Shown here: positions 23,298-32,061 of the stretch, one piece after another
How positions within the stretch are numbered: the first letter of the stretch is position 1
Layout of the letters: every line of letters begins with the position of its first letter
Assembly: GCA_008933735.1 (NCBI GenBank)
Contig: WBUL01000020.1
Location: 1 to 40,102 of the forward strand
Source: Anaerolineae bacterium
GTDB lineage: Bacteria; Chloroflexota; Anaerolineae; Aggregatilineales; J027
DNA: 40,102 bases
Direction of reading: 5' to 3'
Notes under the pieces: generated by a model
What the model saw: the letters and a program-made list of their open reading frames with translations, nothing else
Databases searched by the model: none
Told to the model about the DNA's origin: nothing
Position numbers and translations under genes: made by a program

Positions 23298-24275
23298 CTA
23301 CGTCGCCAGCACCTCACGTACTGCGGCTTTGATACGTTCCGGGCTGGGAATGGCGAGTTTTTCCAGTGGTTCACTGTAAGCGAACATGACATTGCCCATG
23401 TTCACCCGCTTCACCGGCGCGTCCAGATAAAAAATGCCCTGATCGGCTGCCAGAGAAACGATATCGCCGCCCCAGCCAGAAGCATGAGGGGCTTCTTCCA
23501 CAACCACCAGGCGTCCGGTCTTAGCAATAGAACTTAAGAGGGTTTCGCTGTCCAGAGGTACCATCGTGCGTAAATCAATGATTTCTACGCTGATGCCTTC
23601 AGCCGCCAGTTCTTCCGCTACTTTCAACGAATGCTGGCAGACCAGTTGGGTCGCCACGATGGTCAGATCGCTGCCCTCACGCACGACCCTGGCTTTGCCC
23701 AAAGGCAGCGGGCCCAGATCATCGGGGACTTCACCTTTCATATTGTAGAGTCCTTTGTGCTCCAGGACGACCACTGGATTATTTTCACGGATCGCGCCGC
23801 GCAGCAGCCCATAAGCATCCGCAGGATTGCCCGGTACCACCACTTTAAGACCCGGCGTATTCATCAGCCAGTTCTCTGCGGTTTGCGAATGCTGCGTCCC
23901 GAATCCGACCCCGCCGCCCTGCGCCGAGCGAATGGTCAGCGGCACAACGAATTGGCCGCCGCTCATGTAGCGATACTTGGCGATCTGGTTAACAATTTGA
24001 TCCATCGCCACCGGAATAAAATCCGCGAACATCAATTCCACGATGGGGCGCAGTCCGGTAATGGCCGCGCCAAGCGCCATACCAACAAAGGCTTCCTCCG
24101 AGATGGGCGTATCGCGCACCCGCTCACCGCCGAATTCCTCATATAAGCCGGGGGTGACCTTAAAAACCCCGCCCGCCACCGCTACATCTTCGCCAAAGAA
24201 GATCACCTTGGGGTCGCTCCGCAGTTCGTCCGCCAGCGCGTTTCGCACCGCTTCCCGATAGGTCAGAACAGTCAT
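23298..24275 (-). CDS. 2-oxoacid (pyruvate/acetoin-type) dehydrogenase E1 beta subunit
   Basis: A 325-aa protein, full length for E1 beta, with FFGEDVAVAGGVFKVTPGL at the thiamine-diphosphate side (family Glu), GLRPIVELMFADFIPVAMDQI, FGTQHSQTAENW and the C-terminal VVEEAPHASGWGGDI. With E1 alpha it forms the thiamine-dependent decarboxylase of pyruvate, acetoin or branched 2-oxoacid complexes. AAGGA precedes the ATG, and it is 5 bp after E1 alpha. No E2 or E3 gene lies in the window, so the pair must borrow them or act alone. Substrate is not resolved from sequence. Confidence 0.9.
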   Translation of the reverse strand: MTVLTYREAVRNALADELRSDPKVIFFGEDVAVAGGVFKVTPGLYEEFGGERVRDTPISEEAFVGMALGAAITGLRPIVELMFADFIPVAMDQIVNQIAKYRYMSGGQFVVPLTIRSAQGGGVGFGTQHSQTAENWLMNTPGLKVVVPGNPADAYGLLRGAIRENNPVVVLEHKGLYNMKGEVPDDLGPLPLGKARVVREGSDLTIVATQLVCQHSLKVAEELAAEGISVEIIDLRTMVPLDSETLLSSIAKTGRLVVVEEAPHASGWGGDIVSLAADQGIFYLDAPVKRVNMGNVMFAYSEPLEKLAIPSPERIKAAVREVLAT

Positions 24276-24280
24276 CTTGT

Positions 24281-25285
24281 TTATCCTTCGTAGAAAATAT
24301 CACGGGTCAATTCTTCAGGATCGGGATAAGGTTCTCTTTGCGCCCACTCGACGGCACCCAGGATTTCACGCTGCACACTTTGGGTGAGTTCTTCCAGTTC
24401 GACCTGGTCAAGCTGCCCGGCCGCGATCATCTTATCCGCCAGAATCTTGATCGGATCGCGTTCCATCCAGGCCTCCAGCTCCCCGGCGGGGCGATAGGGC
24501 CCGGTATCAGTGCGCGAGTGACCGCGATAGCGGTAGGTTTTCATTTCCAGGAAGGTCGGGCCTTCGCCCGCTCGTGCCCGCGCTGCTGCCGCGCTGAACT
24601 CCGCAAAAACGACTTCGCTGTCCTGCCCATCCACAGTGACGCCCGGCATATTATAGGAGATCGCACGTATTGAAAGGTCTTCGACCGGCGTGGTCAGATG
24701 TTGGGGGGTGTATTCGCCGTAACGGTTATTTTCGCAGATGAAGACCACGGGCAGCTTCCAGACGGAGGCGAGGTTGAGCGTTTCATGAAATGCGCCGATA
24801 TTCGAGGCGGCATCCCCAAAGAAACTCACGGCGATATTGCCTGTTTTCTCGATCTGGGCGGTTAAGGCGGCCCCTGCCGCGATGGGAAGCTGTGCACCGA
24901 CAATCGCGTTTGCTCCCAGCAGACCCAGACTGGCATCCGTCATGTGCATACTCCCACCCTTGCCCCGGCAGCAGCCGCTGACTCTGCCCATCATTTCTGC
25001 CATCAAAGATTTAAGCGGCATTCCCATCGCCAGGGCGTGCCCGTGCCCGCGATAGGTACAGGTGACGGTATCCCCTTTTCGCAATGCTGCCGCTACACCG
25101 GTCGAAACACCTTCCTGCCCGTTACACAGATGCGTTGTGCCACGAATGGCATTGGCGAGGAAGAGCTCTTGCAGTTTTTCTTCGGTATAACGGATTTGCA
25201 GCATCTTGTACAACATGCTGCGGCGTATATCTTCGCTCAACGGCTTCACTTCGACCGTTGGTTCCGGAATGCGAATGCCTATCAT
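24281..25285 (-). CDS. 2-oxoacid (pyruvate/acetoin-type) dehydrogenase E1 alpha subunit
   Basis: A 334-aa protein. I start at MIGIRIPEP (25285), with AAAGG 7 nt upstream. The E1 alpha features are TYRGHGHALAMG, GRVSGCCRGKGGSMHM, and the thiamine-diphosphate motif FFGDAASNIGAFHE through to CENN. The third residue of the usual G-D-G is Ala. The phosphorylation-loop region YRYRGHSRTDTGPYR is present. It is first in a two-gene operon with E1 beta, and divergent from the ABC importer. Its promoter overlaps the TTGTACAGTATA operator. Confidence 0.9.
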   Translation of the reverse strand: MIGIRIPEPTVEVKPLSEDIRRSMLYKMLQIRYTEEKLQELFLANAIRGTTHLCNGQEGVSTGVAAALRKGDTVTCTYRGHGHALAMGMPLKSLMAEMMGRVSGCCRGKGGSMHMTDASLGLLGANAIVGAQLPIAAGAALTAQIEKTGNIAVSFFGDAASNIGAFHETLNLASVWKLPVVFICENNRYGEYTPQHLTTPVEDLSIRAISYNMPGVTVDGQDSEVVFAEFSAAAARARAGEGPTFLEMKTYRYRGHSRTDTGPYRPAGELEAWMERDPIKILADKMIAAGQLDQVELEELTQSVQREILGAVEWAQREPYPDPEELTRDIFYEG

Positions 25286-25427
25286 AAGCTGCCTTTCTTG
25301 CACTAGCTGCTAACGCTGTTGTGTGGTTCTTAGAAGGTCGCTGTGAATCGCGCCAGGGGGTAACAATTCTTGTGGGCAAAATAATAAATCCTTTTTAAAG
25401 CTTTGACCGGGACACAGCTTTTGTGCG

Positions 25428-25456
25428 ATTATACCATTTGTACAGTATAATGTAAA
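25428..25456 (-). promoter_or_regulatory. promoter of the E1 alpha/beta operon
   Basis: On the minus strand TTTACA (25456-25451) and TATAAT (25433-25428) are spaced by 17 bp. The shared operator motif occupies the spacer, a position suited to repression. Confidence 0.6.
25436..25450. promoter_or_regulatory. regulon operator motif ATTTGTACAGTATA
   Basis: The 14-bp ATTTGTACAGTATA recurs exactly at 39608-39621, with a close copy at 39588-39600 (ATTGTACACTATA). It lies between the divergent E1 and importer operons. The XRE-cupin protein encoded at 34919 is the likeliest binder; this is inferred. Confidence 0.6.
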
Positions 25457-25461
25457 ATAGT

Positions 25462-25490
25462 TTGACTTTCTACACAAATTCTGGTAATTT
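25462..25490 (+). promoter_or_regulatory. possible promoter of the ABC importer operon
   Basis: TTGACT (25462-25467) and TAATTT (25485-25490) are spaced by 17 bp, about 45 bp before the permease ATG. The -10 box is poor. A TATAAT at 25446-25451, with TTGTGC 19 bp before it, is an alternative. Confidence 0.35.
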
Positions 25491-25536
25491 TGTTTAGCGA
25501 AACTAAACTGAAGTTCTTACAAGATAAGTCTTAATC

Positions 25537-26604
25537 ATGCAAAAAAAACCATCCTCCTTCGTCACGTCAATCGTTATTGTGTCACGGTACATCCCTGTCT
25601 GGATAGCGATCATTTTCCTGCTGCTGGTTATTCTCGCGCTCGCTCCTTCTACCCTATCCCGCACTTCATTCAGCGCTGTCCTGCCGCTGACGACCTTTCT
25701 GGCGATTGCCTCGCTCGGTCAAATGCTGGTGATCATGACAGGTGGCATTGATTTGTCTGTACCAAGCGTGATGACCCTGGCGGCGTTTATTACGGTCGGT
25801 GTGGGCAGTGGGTCAGATGACAAACTGGGGCAGGCGATTCTCACGGCATTAGCTTTTTCCTGCCTCGTGGGATTCGTGAACGGCTTTCTCGTAAGTGCCT
25901 TGAAGTTGAATGCTCTTATCGTGACATTGGCTGTGGGTCAGGTCTTGCGTGGCGCTGTGCTCGAATATGCTTCGGGAGTTGCCAACGAAGCTGATGTGCC
26001 CGACCGCTTATCCAACTGGGCAACCGACCAGTTTCTGGGCATCAGTTACTTCTTTTGGGTCGGGCTTGTTGTTACGGTAATCCTTGCCATCCTACTGCGC
26101 TTCACAGCGGTCGGCAGGCGTTTCCAGGCTGTGGGGGCCAATCCCCATGCAGCCTGGGTCGCGGGGATTCGTATGAATCTCTATGTCCTTTTCGCATATG
26201 TGGCTGCCAGCTTTTTATATGGGGTGAGCGGCATCCTGCTGGCTGGCTTTATCCGCAGTCCAACCCTGGGGCTTGGCACGCCCTACCTGTTAGCGCCTAT
26301 TGCGGCGGTCGTTATAGGAGGAGCATCACTTACAGGCGGGTTGGCAAATGTGCCCTCCACCTATGCAGCAGCGTTTTTCCTTACCTTGCTCAACCAGATG
26401 CTGCGGGTGATGGGTCTGTCAACCGCGCTGCAATTTGTCGCGTTCGGTTTAGCCATCGTTGCTGGCATGATTATTTCTGGTGATCGAATTATTTCGTTTG
26501 TAGAAAATTTGCTTCAATACGTCATCGACCCGCTTCAAGGGGGCGACGATGCGGGTCACCCATTACAAGATACGCAAGGGGAGAACCTGGCCTTGCGAAA
26601 TTGA
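25537..26604 (+). CDS. CUT2-type ABC importer permease (RbsC-like)
   Basis: A 355-aa inner-membrane protein with about nine hydrophobic helices. It has the family landmarks GQMLVIMTGGIDLSVPSVMTL (near 60-80) and the cytoplasmic AVGANPHAAWVAGI (about 200-213), which contacts the ATPase. A polar C-terminal tail of about 35 residues follows. It is the first gene of the importer operon, with no strong Shine-Dalgarno. A second, diverged permease is encoded at 29559, so the channel is probably a heterodimer. Related systems carry sugars, nucleosides or other small polar compounds. Confidence 0.85.
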   Translation: MQKKPSSFVTSIVIVSRYIPVWIAIIFLLLVILALAPSTLSRTSFSAVLPLTTFLAIASLGQMLVIMTGGIDLSVPSVMTLAAFITVGVGSGSDDKLGQAILTALAFSCLVGFVNGFLVSALKLNALIVTLAVGQVLRGAVLEYASGVANEADVPDRLSNWATDQFLGISYFFWVGLVVTVILAILLRFTAVGRRFQAVGANPHAAWVAGIRMNLYVLFAYVAASFLYGVSGILLAGFIRSPTLGLGTPYLLAPIAAVVIGGASLTGGLANVPSTYAAAFFLTLLNQMLRVMGLSTALQFVAFGLAIVAGMIISGDRIISFVENLLQYVIDPLQGGDDAGHPLQDTQGENLALRN

Positions 26605-26716
26605 CCTGGTCTGTGATGAACCAGCTTTCAGGTGATTAGGCTTTCAAGAAGGAGGTTGCCCCGAAAGTAGGCTCCGGTAATCAAATACTAAAGCTTTAAG
26701 GTTTTTAAGGAGAAAA

Positions 26717-27940
26717 ATGATCATGAAACAGAATTCAGTATCTCGTTGGGTGCGCTTGCTTACCATTGCTGCGGTCCTTGTTCTGCTGGTGTTCACACAG
26801 AGCATCGTATTCTCGCAGGAAGAAGTCGATGAATATGGGGAGCGTTATGACGTTGACCCTGAAGTGTTAATCCACGCGCTGGGTACTGACGAAGGCGTGC
26901 CGGATGTTGCGAAGGCGGCTTTTTATCGAGCCTCCCAGCCCGTTGACGAAGCTACCGCCGAAAAAGCATTGGAGTGCTGGCGTGAGAAAGAGTGCGACAC
27001 TGGCACAGGTGGTGACATTACCGTCGCTCTGGCGGATGGTTTTGGTGAAAACCTGTGGCGAGAAATCACCCATATGGAATTCATCCTGCAAGCATTGACC
27101 TACCCGGAGATTGGCAGGATCATCTATACCACTGCCCAGCTTGACACCCAAAAAGCTATTTCTGATCTGCGGAGTTTGATCGCGCAGGATGTGGATATCA
27201 TCGTAGGGTTCCCGGATGCGGGCGACGCGGTGCTGCCCGCTGTTCGAGACGCCACGGAGCGTGGCATCATCTACGTTCCCCATTCAGGCGGTTATATTGG
27301 CACGCCGGGTGAGGATTACCCGACCATTGTCGCGGAAGATTTGTGCCAGCTTGGCAAGAATTTTGCGGAAGTGCTGAATACAGAAGTTGGCGAAGGCAAA
27401 GTTGCCTTCCTGGGTGGCACGCCCGGCAACGCCCTGTCGGCAGGATGGCAGGGTTGTGAAGAAGAAGCACTGGCCGACGGCATCGAACTGATCGGAGCAG
27501 CGGACACCAACTGGACCCGTGAAGGCGCTTTTGAGGCGGTTTCCGGTTTCTTGACCAGTAATCCTGATGTTGCGGGCTATAGCTATGAGGCCGCCGGTTC
27601 TTTCCTTGGCGGCGTTCGCGCCTATGAAGCAGCAGGACTGCCTTTGGACATTGTCGTCACCTTCCGGACTGACGAATACGGCATGTTTTGCGAGTGGCTG
27701 GATATTGGGAATCCCAACTTCAAAATTTACTATTCGTCCGGCGGCAACTACCAGTCTCGTATTGCCTTAACGGCGGCGATGATGTATCTGCGGGGTGCCG
27801 AGATTCCGGCACAGATCATCCTGCCGACCAGTATGCGACAGGTGGACGAGTCATCCTGTGTTCGTGATCTGCCTTCGGATGCTTCGGTGACTTCCTTTGT
27901 TCCTGCGGATGTTGTCCGCGCTATGTATCCTAATGAATAA
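26717..27940 (+). CDS. periplasmic sugar-binding-like (ABC importer) protein
   Basis: A 407-aa secreted protein. The N-terminal signal (about 10-33, RLLTIAAVLVLLVFTQSIVFSQE) has no lipobox. After an acidic extra segment of about 60 residues, a type-I periplasmic-binding fold of the RbsB/LacI sort begins at ITVALADGFGENLWREI, with DLRSLIAQDVDIIVGFPDAGDAV as the typical middle and GKVAFLGGTPGN for the second lobe. Four cysteines could pair outside the membrane. AAGGAG lies 4 nt before the first ATG and 10 nt before a second at 26723. It delivers substrate to the two permeases of this operon. Confidence 0.85.
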   Translation: MIMKQNSVSRWVRLLTIAAVLVLLVFTQSIVFSQEEVDEYGERYDVDPEVLIHALGTDEGVPDVAKAAFYRASQPVDEATAEKALECWREKECDTGTGGDITVALADGFGENLWREITHMEFILQALTYPEIGRIIYTTAQLDTQKAISDLRSLIAQDVDIIVGFPDAGDAVLPAVRDATERGIIYVPHSGGYIGTPGEDYPTIVAEDLCQLGKNFAEVLNTEVGEGKVAFLGGTPGNALSAGWQGCEEEALADGIELIGAADTNWTREGAFEAVSGFLTSNPDVAGYSYEAAGSFLGGVRAYEAAGLPLDIVVTFRTDEYGMFCEWLDIGNPNFKIYYSSGGNYQSRIALTAAMMYLRGAEIPAQIILPTSMRQVDESSCVRDLPSDASVTSFVPADVVRAMYPNE

Positions 27941-27942
27941 AA

Positions 27943-29562
27943 ATGGCCGCTGGTGTTAAGCTGCCGTTGCAAGACAGTACCCCTGACAGCGAGGTTATTC
28001 TCTCGCTTCAGGGGGTTTCCAAGCGGTATGGTGCAGTACAGGCTGTACGTGATGTCAGCCTGGAATGCCGCGCTGGTGAAATTCATGCCGTAGTTGGAGA
28101 AAACGGCTCAGGAAAATCTACGCTGCTTGGGATTGCCAGTGGGTTTGTTGACCCTGATCGCGGCACGGTCACGATTGGGGGACAACCACTCCGCACGGAC
28201 TCGCCTGCCAAAGCACTTCGACTGGGGTTGGGTATGGCCTACCAGGACAATGCTCAGGTTTTAGGGCTGGCTGTGAAGGAAAATCTTTACCTTGCTGCCG
28301 CGCCCGAAAAGCGCCCACCGGTACTTAAAATGAAAAAATGGGCGATTGAAATTCTCGCCCGGTTTGAACTACATAATGTTTTTGCCGATATGCCGGTCGG
28401 GTATCTTGCCCTGGAAGATCGGCAGCGCCTGGAAGTCACCAAAGCCCTGCTTTCTGACCCAAAAGTGCTGCTGCTGGACGAACCAACCACAGCACTGGGG
28501 CCGGAAGGCGTGGAATGGCTGCATCAAACCATTCAAAAGTGCGCCAGGCAGGGGATGGGCATCGTGTATGTCAGCCATCGCCTGCCAGAAGTGCTTTCGG
28601 TCGCTGATCGTGTGACCGTTTTGCGCGATGGAGTCAGTCAGGGCACCTATGAAGCCAGGGGAATGACCGAATCCGAACTCATTGAGTTGATGATTGGTCG
28701 TTCATTTGATTCCGCCTTTCCACCGCGCGGGATTTTATCGGATGAAAATACCTCTGTTGTCTTAAACGTGACGGGGCTTCAGGGGGAGTTTTTTGGCCCT
28801 GTGACGTTGAAGCTGCGTCGTGGGGAAATCCTGGGCATTGCCGGTGTTGAAGGCAACGGACAGGGAGATTTTTTCCAGACGCTGACTGGCATCATTCCAC
28901 CCAAACGAGGATTGGTGAGAGTGGACGGCAGGCATGTAGACCTCACCTCGCCTGTTGGTGCGCTGCGTGCGGGGATTATGCTTCTGGCTGGCGACCGTAA
29001 GCGCGAAGCGTTGTTCCTCGTGCTGGGGGTCAAGAGCAATGCAAGCATTCAGGTGCTGCATCGCCTCAGCCGATTGGGCTGGGTGCGGCGTGGGTTGGAG
29101 CGCCGCATGGTCGCGCAGATGGTTGAGCGTCTCAAAATACGGACTCCTTCGCTGGAACAGCCCGTTCAGTTCCTCTCTGGTGGCAACCAGCAGAAAGTAT
29201 CCCTGTCACGCATCCATCTGCGAAAACATGTGAAGGTTATTCTGGCTGATGAGCCCACCCAGGGGGTTGATGTCCGATCCCGCTTTGATATTTACGAAGC
29301 CCTGCGTTCAAAGGCGAACGAAGGCACTGCCATCATCATCAAGTCGAGTGATCCTATTGAACTTTCCGGCTTTTGTGACCGTGTGATGGTGATGTCACGC
29401 GGTCAGATCATCAATGAACTCGCTGGCGACGACCTGAGCGAACGACGCATCATCGAAGCCATCGTGGGCGGGGTGAACCTGAGCTACGACATGAGTTTAC
29501 CGATGCCGACGATGAGCATTGAGGAACAGGCGATAGGCAATGCAGGAGAGGATTCGGAATGA
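27943..29562 (+). CDS. double-domain ABC ATPase of the CUT2 importer (RbsA-like)
   Basis: A 539-aa cytoplasmic protein with two ATPase domains. The first has Walker A GENGSGKS (52-59) and Walker B LLLDEPTTALG; its signature is degenerate (LALEDRQRLEV in place of LSGGQ). The second has GVEGNGQG in place of Walker A, as often seen in RbsA-type proteins, with an intact LSGGNQQK signature and ADEPTQGVDV. It begins 2 nt after the binding-protein stop and overlaps the next gene as ATGA, so all importer parts are coupled. Confidence 0.88.
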   Translation: MAAGVKLPLQDSTPDSEVILSLQGVSKRYGAVQAVRDVSLECRAGEIHAVVGENGSGKSTLLGIASGFVDPDRGTVTIGGQPLRTDSPAKALRLGLGMAYQDNAQVLGLAVKENLYLAAAPEKRPPVLKMKKWAIEILARFELHNVFADMPVGYLALEDRQRLEVTKALLSDPKVLLLDEPTTALGPEGVEWLHQTIQKCARQGMGIVYVSHRLPEVLSVADRVTVLRDGVSQGTYEARGMTESELIELMIGRSFDSAFPPRGILSDENTSVVLNVTGLQGEFFGPVTLKLRRGEILGIAGVEGNGQGDFFQTLTGIIPPKRGLVRVDGRHVDLTSPVGALRAGIMLLAGDRKREALFLVLGVKSNASIQVLHRLSRLGWVRRGLERRMVAQMVERLKIRTPSLEQPVQFLSGGNQQKVSLSRIHLRKHVKVILADEPTQGVDVRSRFDIYEALRSKANEGTAIIIKSSDPIELSGFCDRVMVMSRGQIINELAGDDLSERRIIEAIVGGVNLSYDMSLPMPTMSIEEQAIGNAGEDSE

Positions 29563-32033
29563 GCAGCACAGAACGCGAACAACGGGTCAAAGAATGGGGC
29601 AAAAAAATCTGGCGACGCCAGGCATGGAAGCCGATAGTGCTCCTGTCGCTTCTGATTTTTGCTGTAGGCTACTATACCTACTACACCTCCGACGCTTATA
29701 CTCGCACCGGGACAAAAGCCTTTGTATCCGACTTCAACCTCAACAGTATCCTGCTGGCGACGCTTCCTCTGGCGTTGGTGGCAATGGCACAGGTCAACGC
29801 ACTGCTGGTGGGCTATCTGGATATTTCCGTTGGCGCGATCATGACGATTTGTATCATTATCGCTTCCCTTATTGTGACCCCTGATGCCTCTGATTCCATG
29901 ATTGCTTTGGGCGGGCTGGCGATGCTCGCGGCAGGGATAGCGATTGGTTTGACGAATTCCTTTTTAGTGCTTGGCGTAAAAATGCCCTCCATTATTGCGA
30001 CGCTGGCAACCCTGAGCGTTCTGGAAGGAATCGCGTTATATGTGCGTGAAAAGCCCGAAGGTCTCATCAACTTTGATGCCCTGGATTTGATCACAACCAG
30101 CACCGGTTTTGTGCCCTATGCCTTCATCGGGCTGGTGGTGCTGGCGCTCGCGTGGGACATCTGGCTGCACTGGTCTGATCCCGGTCTGCGTCTGCGTGCT
30201 GTTGGGTATGATCTGAAATCCGCCCGCAGGCTTGGGACTGCGTCCAGGTGGATTCGTATTCGCGCTTTTATTATCTCAGGTTTTATGGCAGCACTTGCTT
30301 CTTTTTTCCTTGCGGCGCAGGTCGGTGTTGGTGACCCAAGGGCCGGATCACCTTTCGCGCTGACCAGTATTGCTGCTGCTGTGCTGGGTGGTACCAGCCT
30401 TGCAGGGGGCAGAGGGTCTTTCCTGGGTGCACTTCTGGCCGCCCTTTTCCTGACTCTGATCACCAATGTGCTGCCCTTCCTCGGCTACAGCAATTCATAC
30501 GGATTGATCAGTGTCGGCGTCCTCACCATCATCGGCTTGGTGCTGTACCAGGAACAAGACATGCGCGAGCTTGTCAAGCACAACTATAAAAAAGTGCGCC
30601 GCTATTTAACCGCCAAAGACCCTGTTACACAGGCTTATGAACTGCCAAATGTTCACGTCAATGGTATGACTGCCGCCAATCCATCCAGCCAAAAGACGCT
30701 CCTACAGGGCGGTATCGTGCTTTCTTTTGATCCTTCTGTCGGCAACTTCATGCAGGCGGATGTTTTAATCGATGGGGGGAAGATAGCCGCAGTCGGGCCT
30801 AACCTGATGAATGGCAGCGACAGCATCGAGGTGATTGATGCTTCCAGAATGATTGTCATGCCGGGTTTTGTAGACACACACCGTCACATCTGGGAAGGGC
30901 TGCTGCGAAACATCGGGGTGGATGTTCCCCTGGAGGGGCGCAAAAGTTACATTTCCAATGTGCTGGGGAAACTTGCGCCTGCTTACCGTCCCGTAGATGC
31001 CTATATCGGCAATCTCGTCAGTGCGCTGGGGGCGCTGGATGCCGGTATCACAACCCTGCTGGACTGGTCACACATTCAGGGGTCTCCCGATCATACGGAT
31101 GCGGTGATCGAAGCGCTTAAGGTTTCGGGGATGCGGGCGGTCTTTGCCTATGGCTTTCCCTGGTGGGGCAAGTGGGAACCCAAACAGCCTGGCTGGTTTA
31201 TCCGTGCAGCCAAAGAGCATTTCACCACAAAGGATCAATTGTTGACCCTGGCCCTGGCCGCGCCCGGACCGGAATTCACCGAATTCGAGGTTTCCAGGGC
31301 ACACTGGAAACTTGCCCGTGATGCAGGCGCACGTATCAGCGTTCATGTTGGGGTAGGCACTTTTGGTAAACGCGGCAAAGTGCAGGAATTTGGCGAAGCC
31401 GGCCTGCTCGGTGATGACACCACTTACATTCACTGTACGACTCTGAACGATACCGAGATTCAGATGATCGTAGACACAGGCGGGACGGTATCGCTTGCGG
31501 CTCCGGTGGAGATGATGATGGGTCACGGCATGGTACCAACCCAGAAGTTCCTGGACCGGGGTTTGCGCCCCAGCCTGAGCGTCGATGTTGAAACCAATGT
31601 GCCGGGCGATATGTTTACTCAGATGCGTACCTTCCTTTCTGTACAACATGCCCTGCTCCATCAGAGAGCATTGGCGGGCGAGGAGAATCTGCCGCCCCTA
31701 TTAACAGCCCGTGAGGTACTGGAAATGGCTACCCTGGAAGGGGCACGTGCCAATGGGCTGGATCACAAGGTAGGCACGCTGACACCCGGCAAGGAAGCGG
31801 ATGTCATCATGCTGCGTACAGACCGCATCAATGTGATGCCCGTCAATGATCCGTTTGGCGCGGTGGTCTGGGGCATGGATACCAGCAATGTGGATACCGT
31901 CTTTGTGAAAGGCAAAACAATGAAAAAGAATGGAGAACTGGTCGGTGTTGATGTCAACCGCCTTCGGACGCTGGTGTATGAATCGCGGGATTTTGTCATT
32001 AAAAAATCCGGCTTCAGGCTGCCAGCTATTTAG
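29559..32033 (+). CDS. fusion of RbsC-like ABC permease and amidohydrolase
   Basis: One open frame of 824 aa. Residues about 1-345 are a CUT2 permease with hydrophobic helices, GYLDISVGAIMTI and the AVGYDLKSARRLG loop. A linker of about 30 residues follows, then a complete amidohydrolase (about 375-824). Its metal-site motifs are DTHRHIWEGLLRN (His441, His443), SVHVGVG, YIHCTTL and LSVDVETN, and it ends with the composite-fold segment (TPGKEADVIMLRTDRINV). AGGAG precedes the ATG and the start overlaps the ATPase stop. An internal Met370 has no ribosome site, so a separate enzyme product is unlikely. The enzyme half closely resembles the next gene. If real, import and hydrolysis are physically joined on the cytoplasmic side of the membrane. 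Confidence 0.85.
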   Translation: MSSTEREQRVKEWGKKIWRRQAWKPIVLLSLLIFAVGYYTYYTSDAYTRTGTKAFVSDFNLNSILLATLPLALVAMAQVNALLVGYLDISVGAIMTICIIIASLIVTPDASDSMIALGGLAMLAAGIAIGLTNSFLVLGVKMPSIIATLATLSVLEGIALYVREKPEGLINFDALDLITTSTGFVPYAFIGLVVLALAWDIWLHWSDPGLRLRAVGYDLKSARRLGTASRWIRIRAFIISGFMAALASFFLAAQVGVGDPRAGSPFALTSIAAAVLGGTSLAGGRGSFLGALLAALFLTLITNVLPFLGYSNSYGLISVGVLTIIGLVLYQEQDMRELVKHNYKKVRRYLTAKDPVTQAYELPNVHVNGMTAANPSSQKTLLQGGIVLSFDPSVGNFMQADVLIDGGKIAAVGPNLMNGSDSIEVIDASRMIVMPGFVDTHRHIWEGLLRNIGVDVPLEGRKSYISNVLGKLAPAYRPVDAYIGNLVSALGALDAGITTLLDWSHIQGSPDHTDAVIEALKVSGMRAVFAYGFPWWGKWEPKQPGWFIRAAKEHFTTKDQLLTLALAAPGPEFTEFEVSRAHWKLARDAGARISVHVGVGTFGKRGKVQEFGEAGLLGDDTTYIHCTTLNDTEIQMIVDTGGTVSLAAPVEMMMGHGMVPTQKFLDRGLRPSLSVDVETNVPGDMFTQMRTFLSVQHALLHQRALAGEENLPPLLTAREVLEMATLEGARANGLDHKVGTLTPGKEADVIMLRTDRINVMPVNDPFGAVVWGMDTSNVDTVFVKGKTMKKNGELVGVDVNRLRTLVYESRDFVIKKSGFRLPAI

Positions 32034-32061
32034 CAGCGCCGAAGGCTTCAGGAGATAAGTT

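Noticed and set aside
29813..30466. Antisense frames of 96 and 116 aa inside the permease part
   Set aside because: They are typical shadows of hydrophobic codon runs, without ribosome sites.
30600..30700. Missing stop or sequencing error as the cause of the permease-amidohydrolase fusion
   Set aside because: Both domains are complete, share one frame, and the linker has no start site. Kept as a real fusion, with the check stated in the finding.
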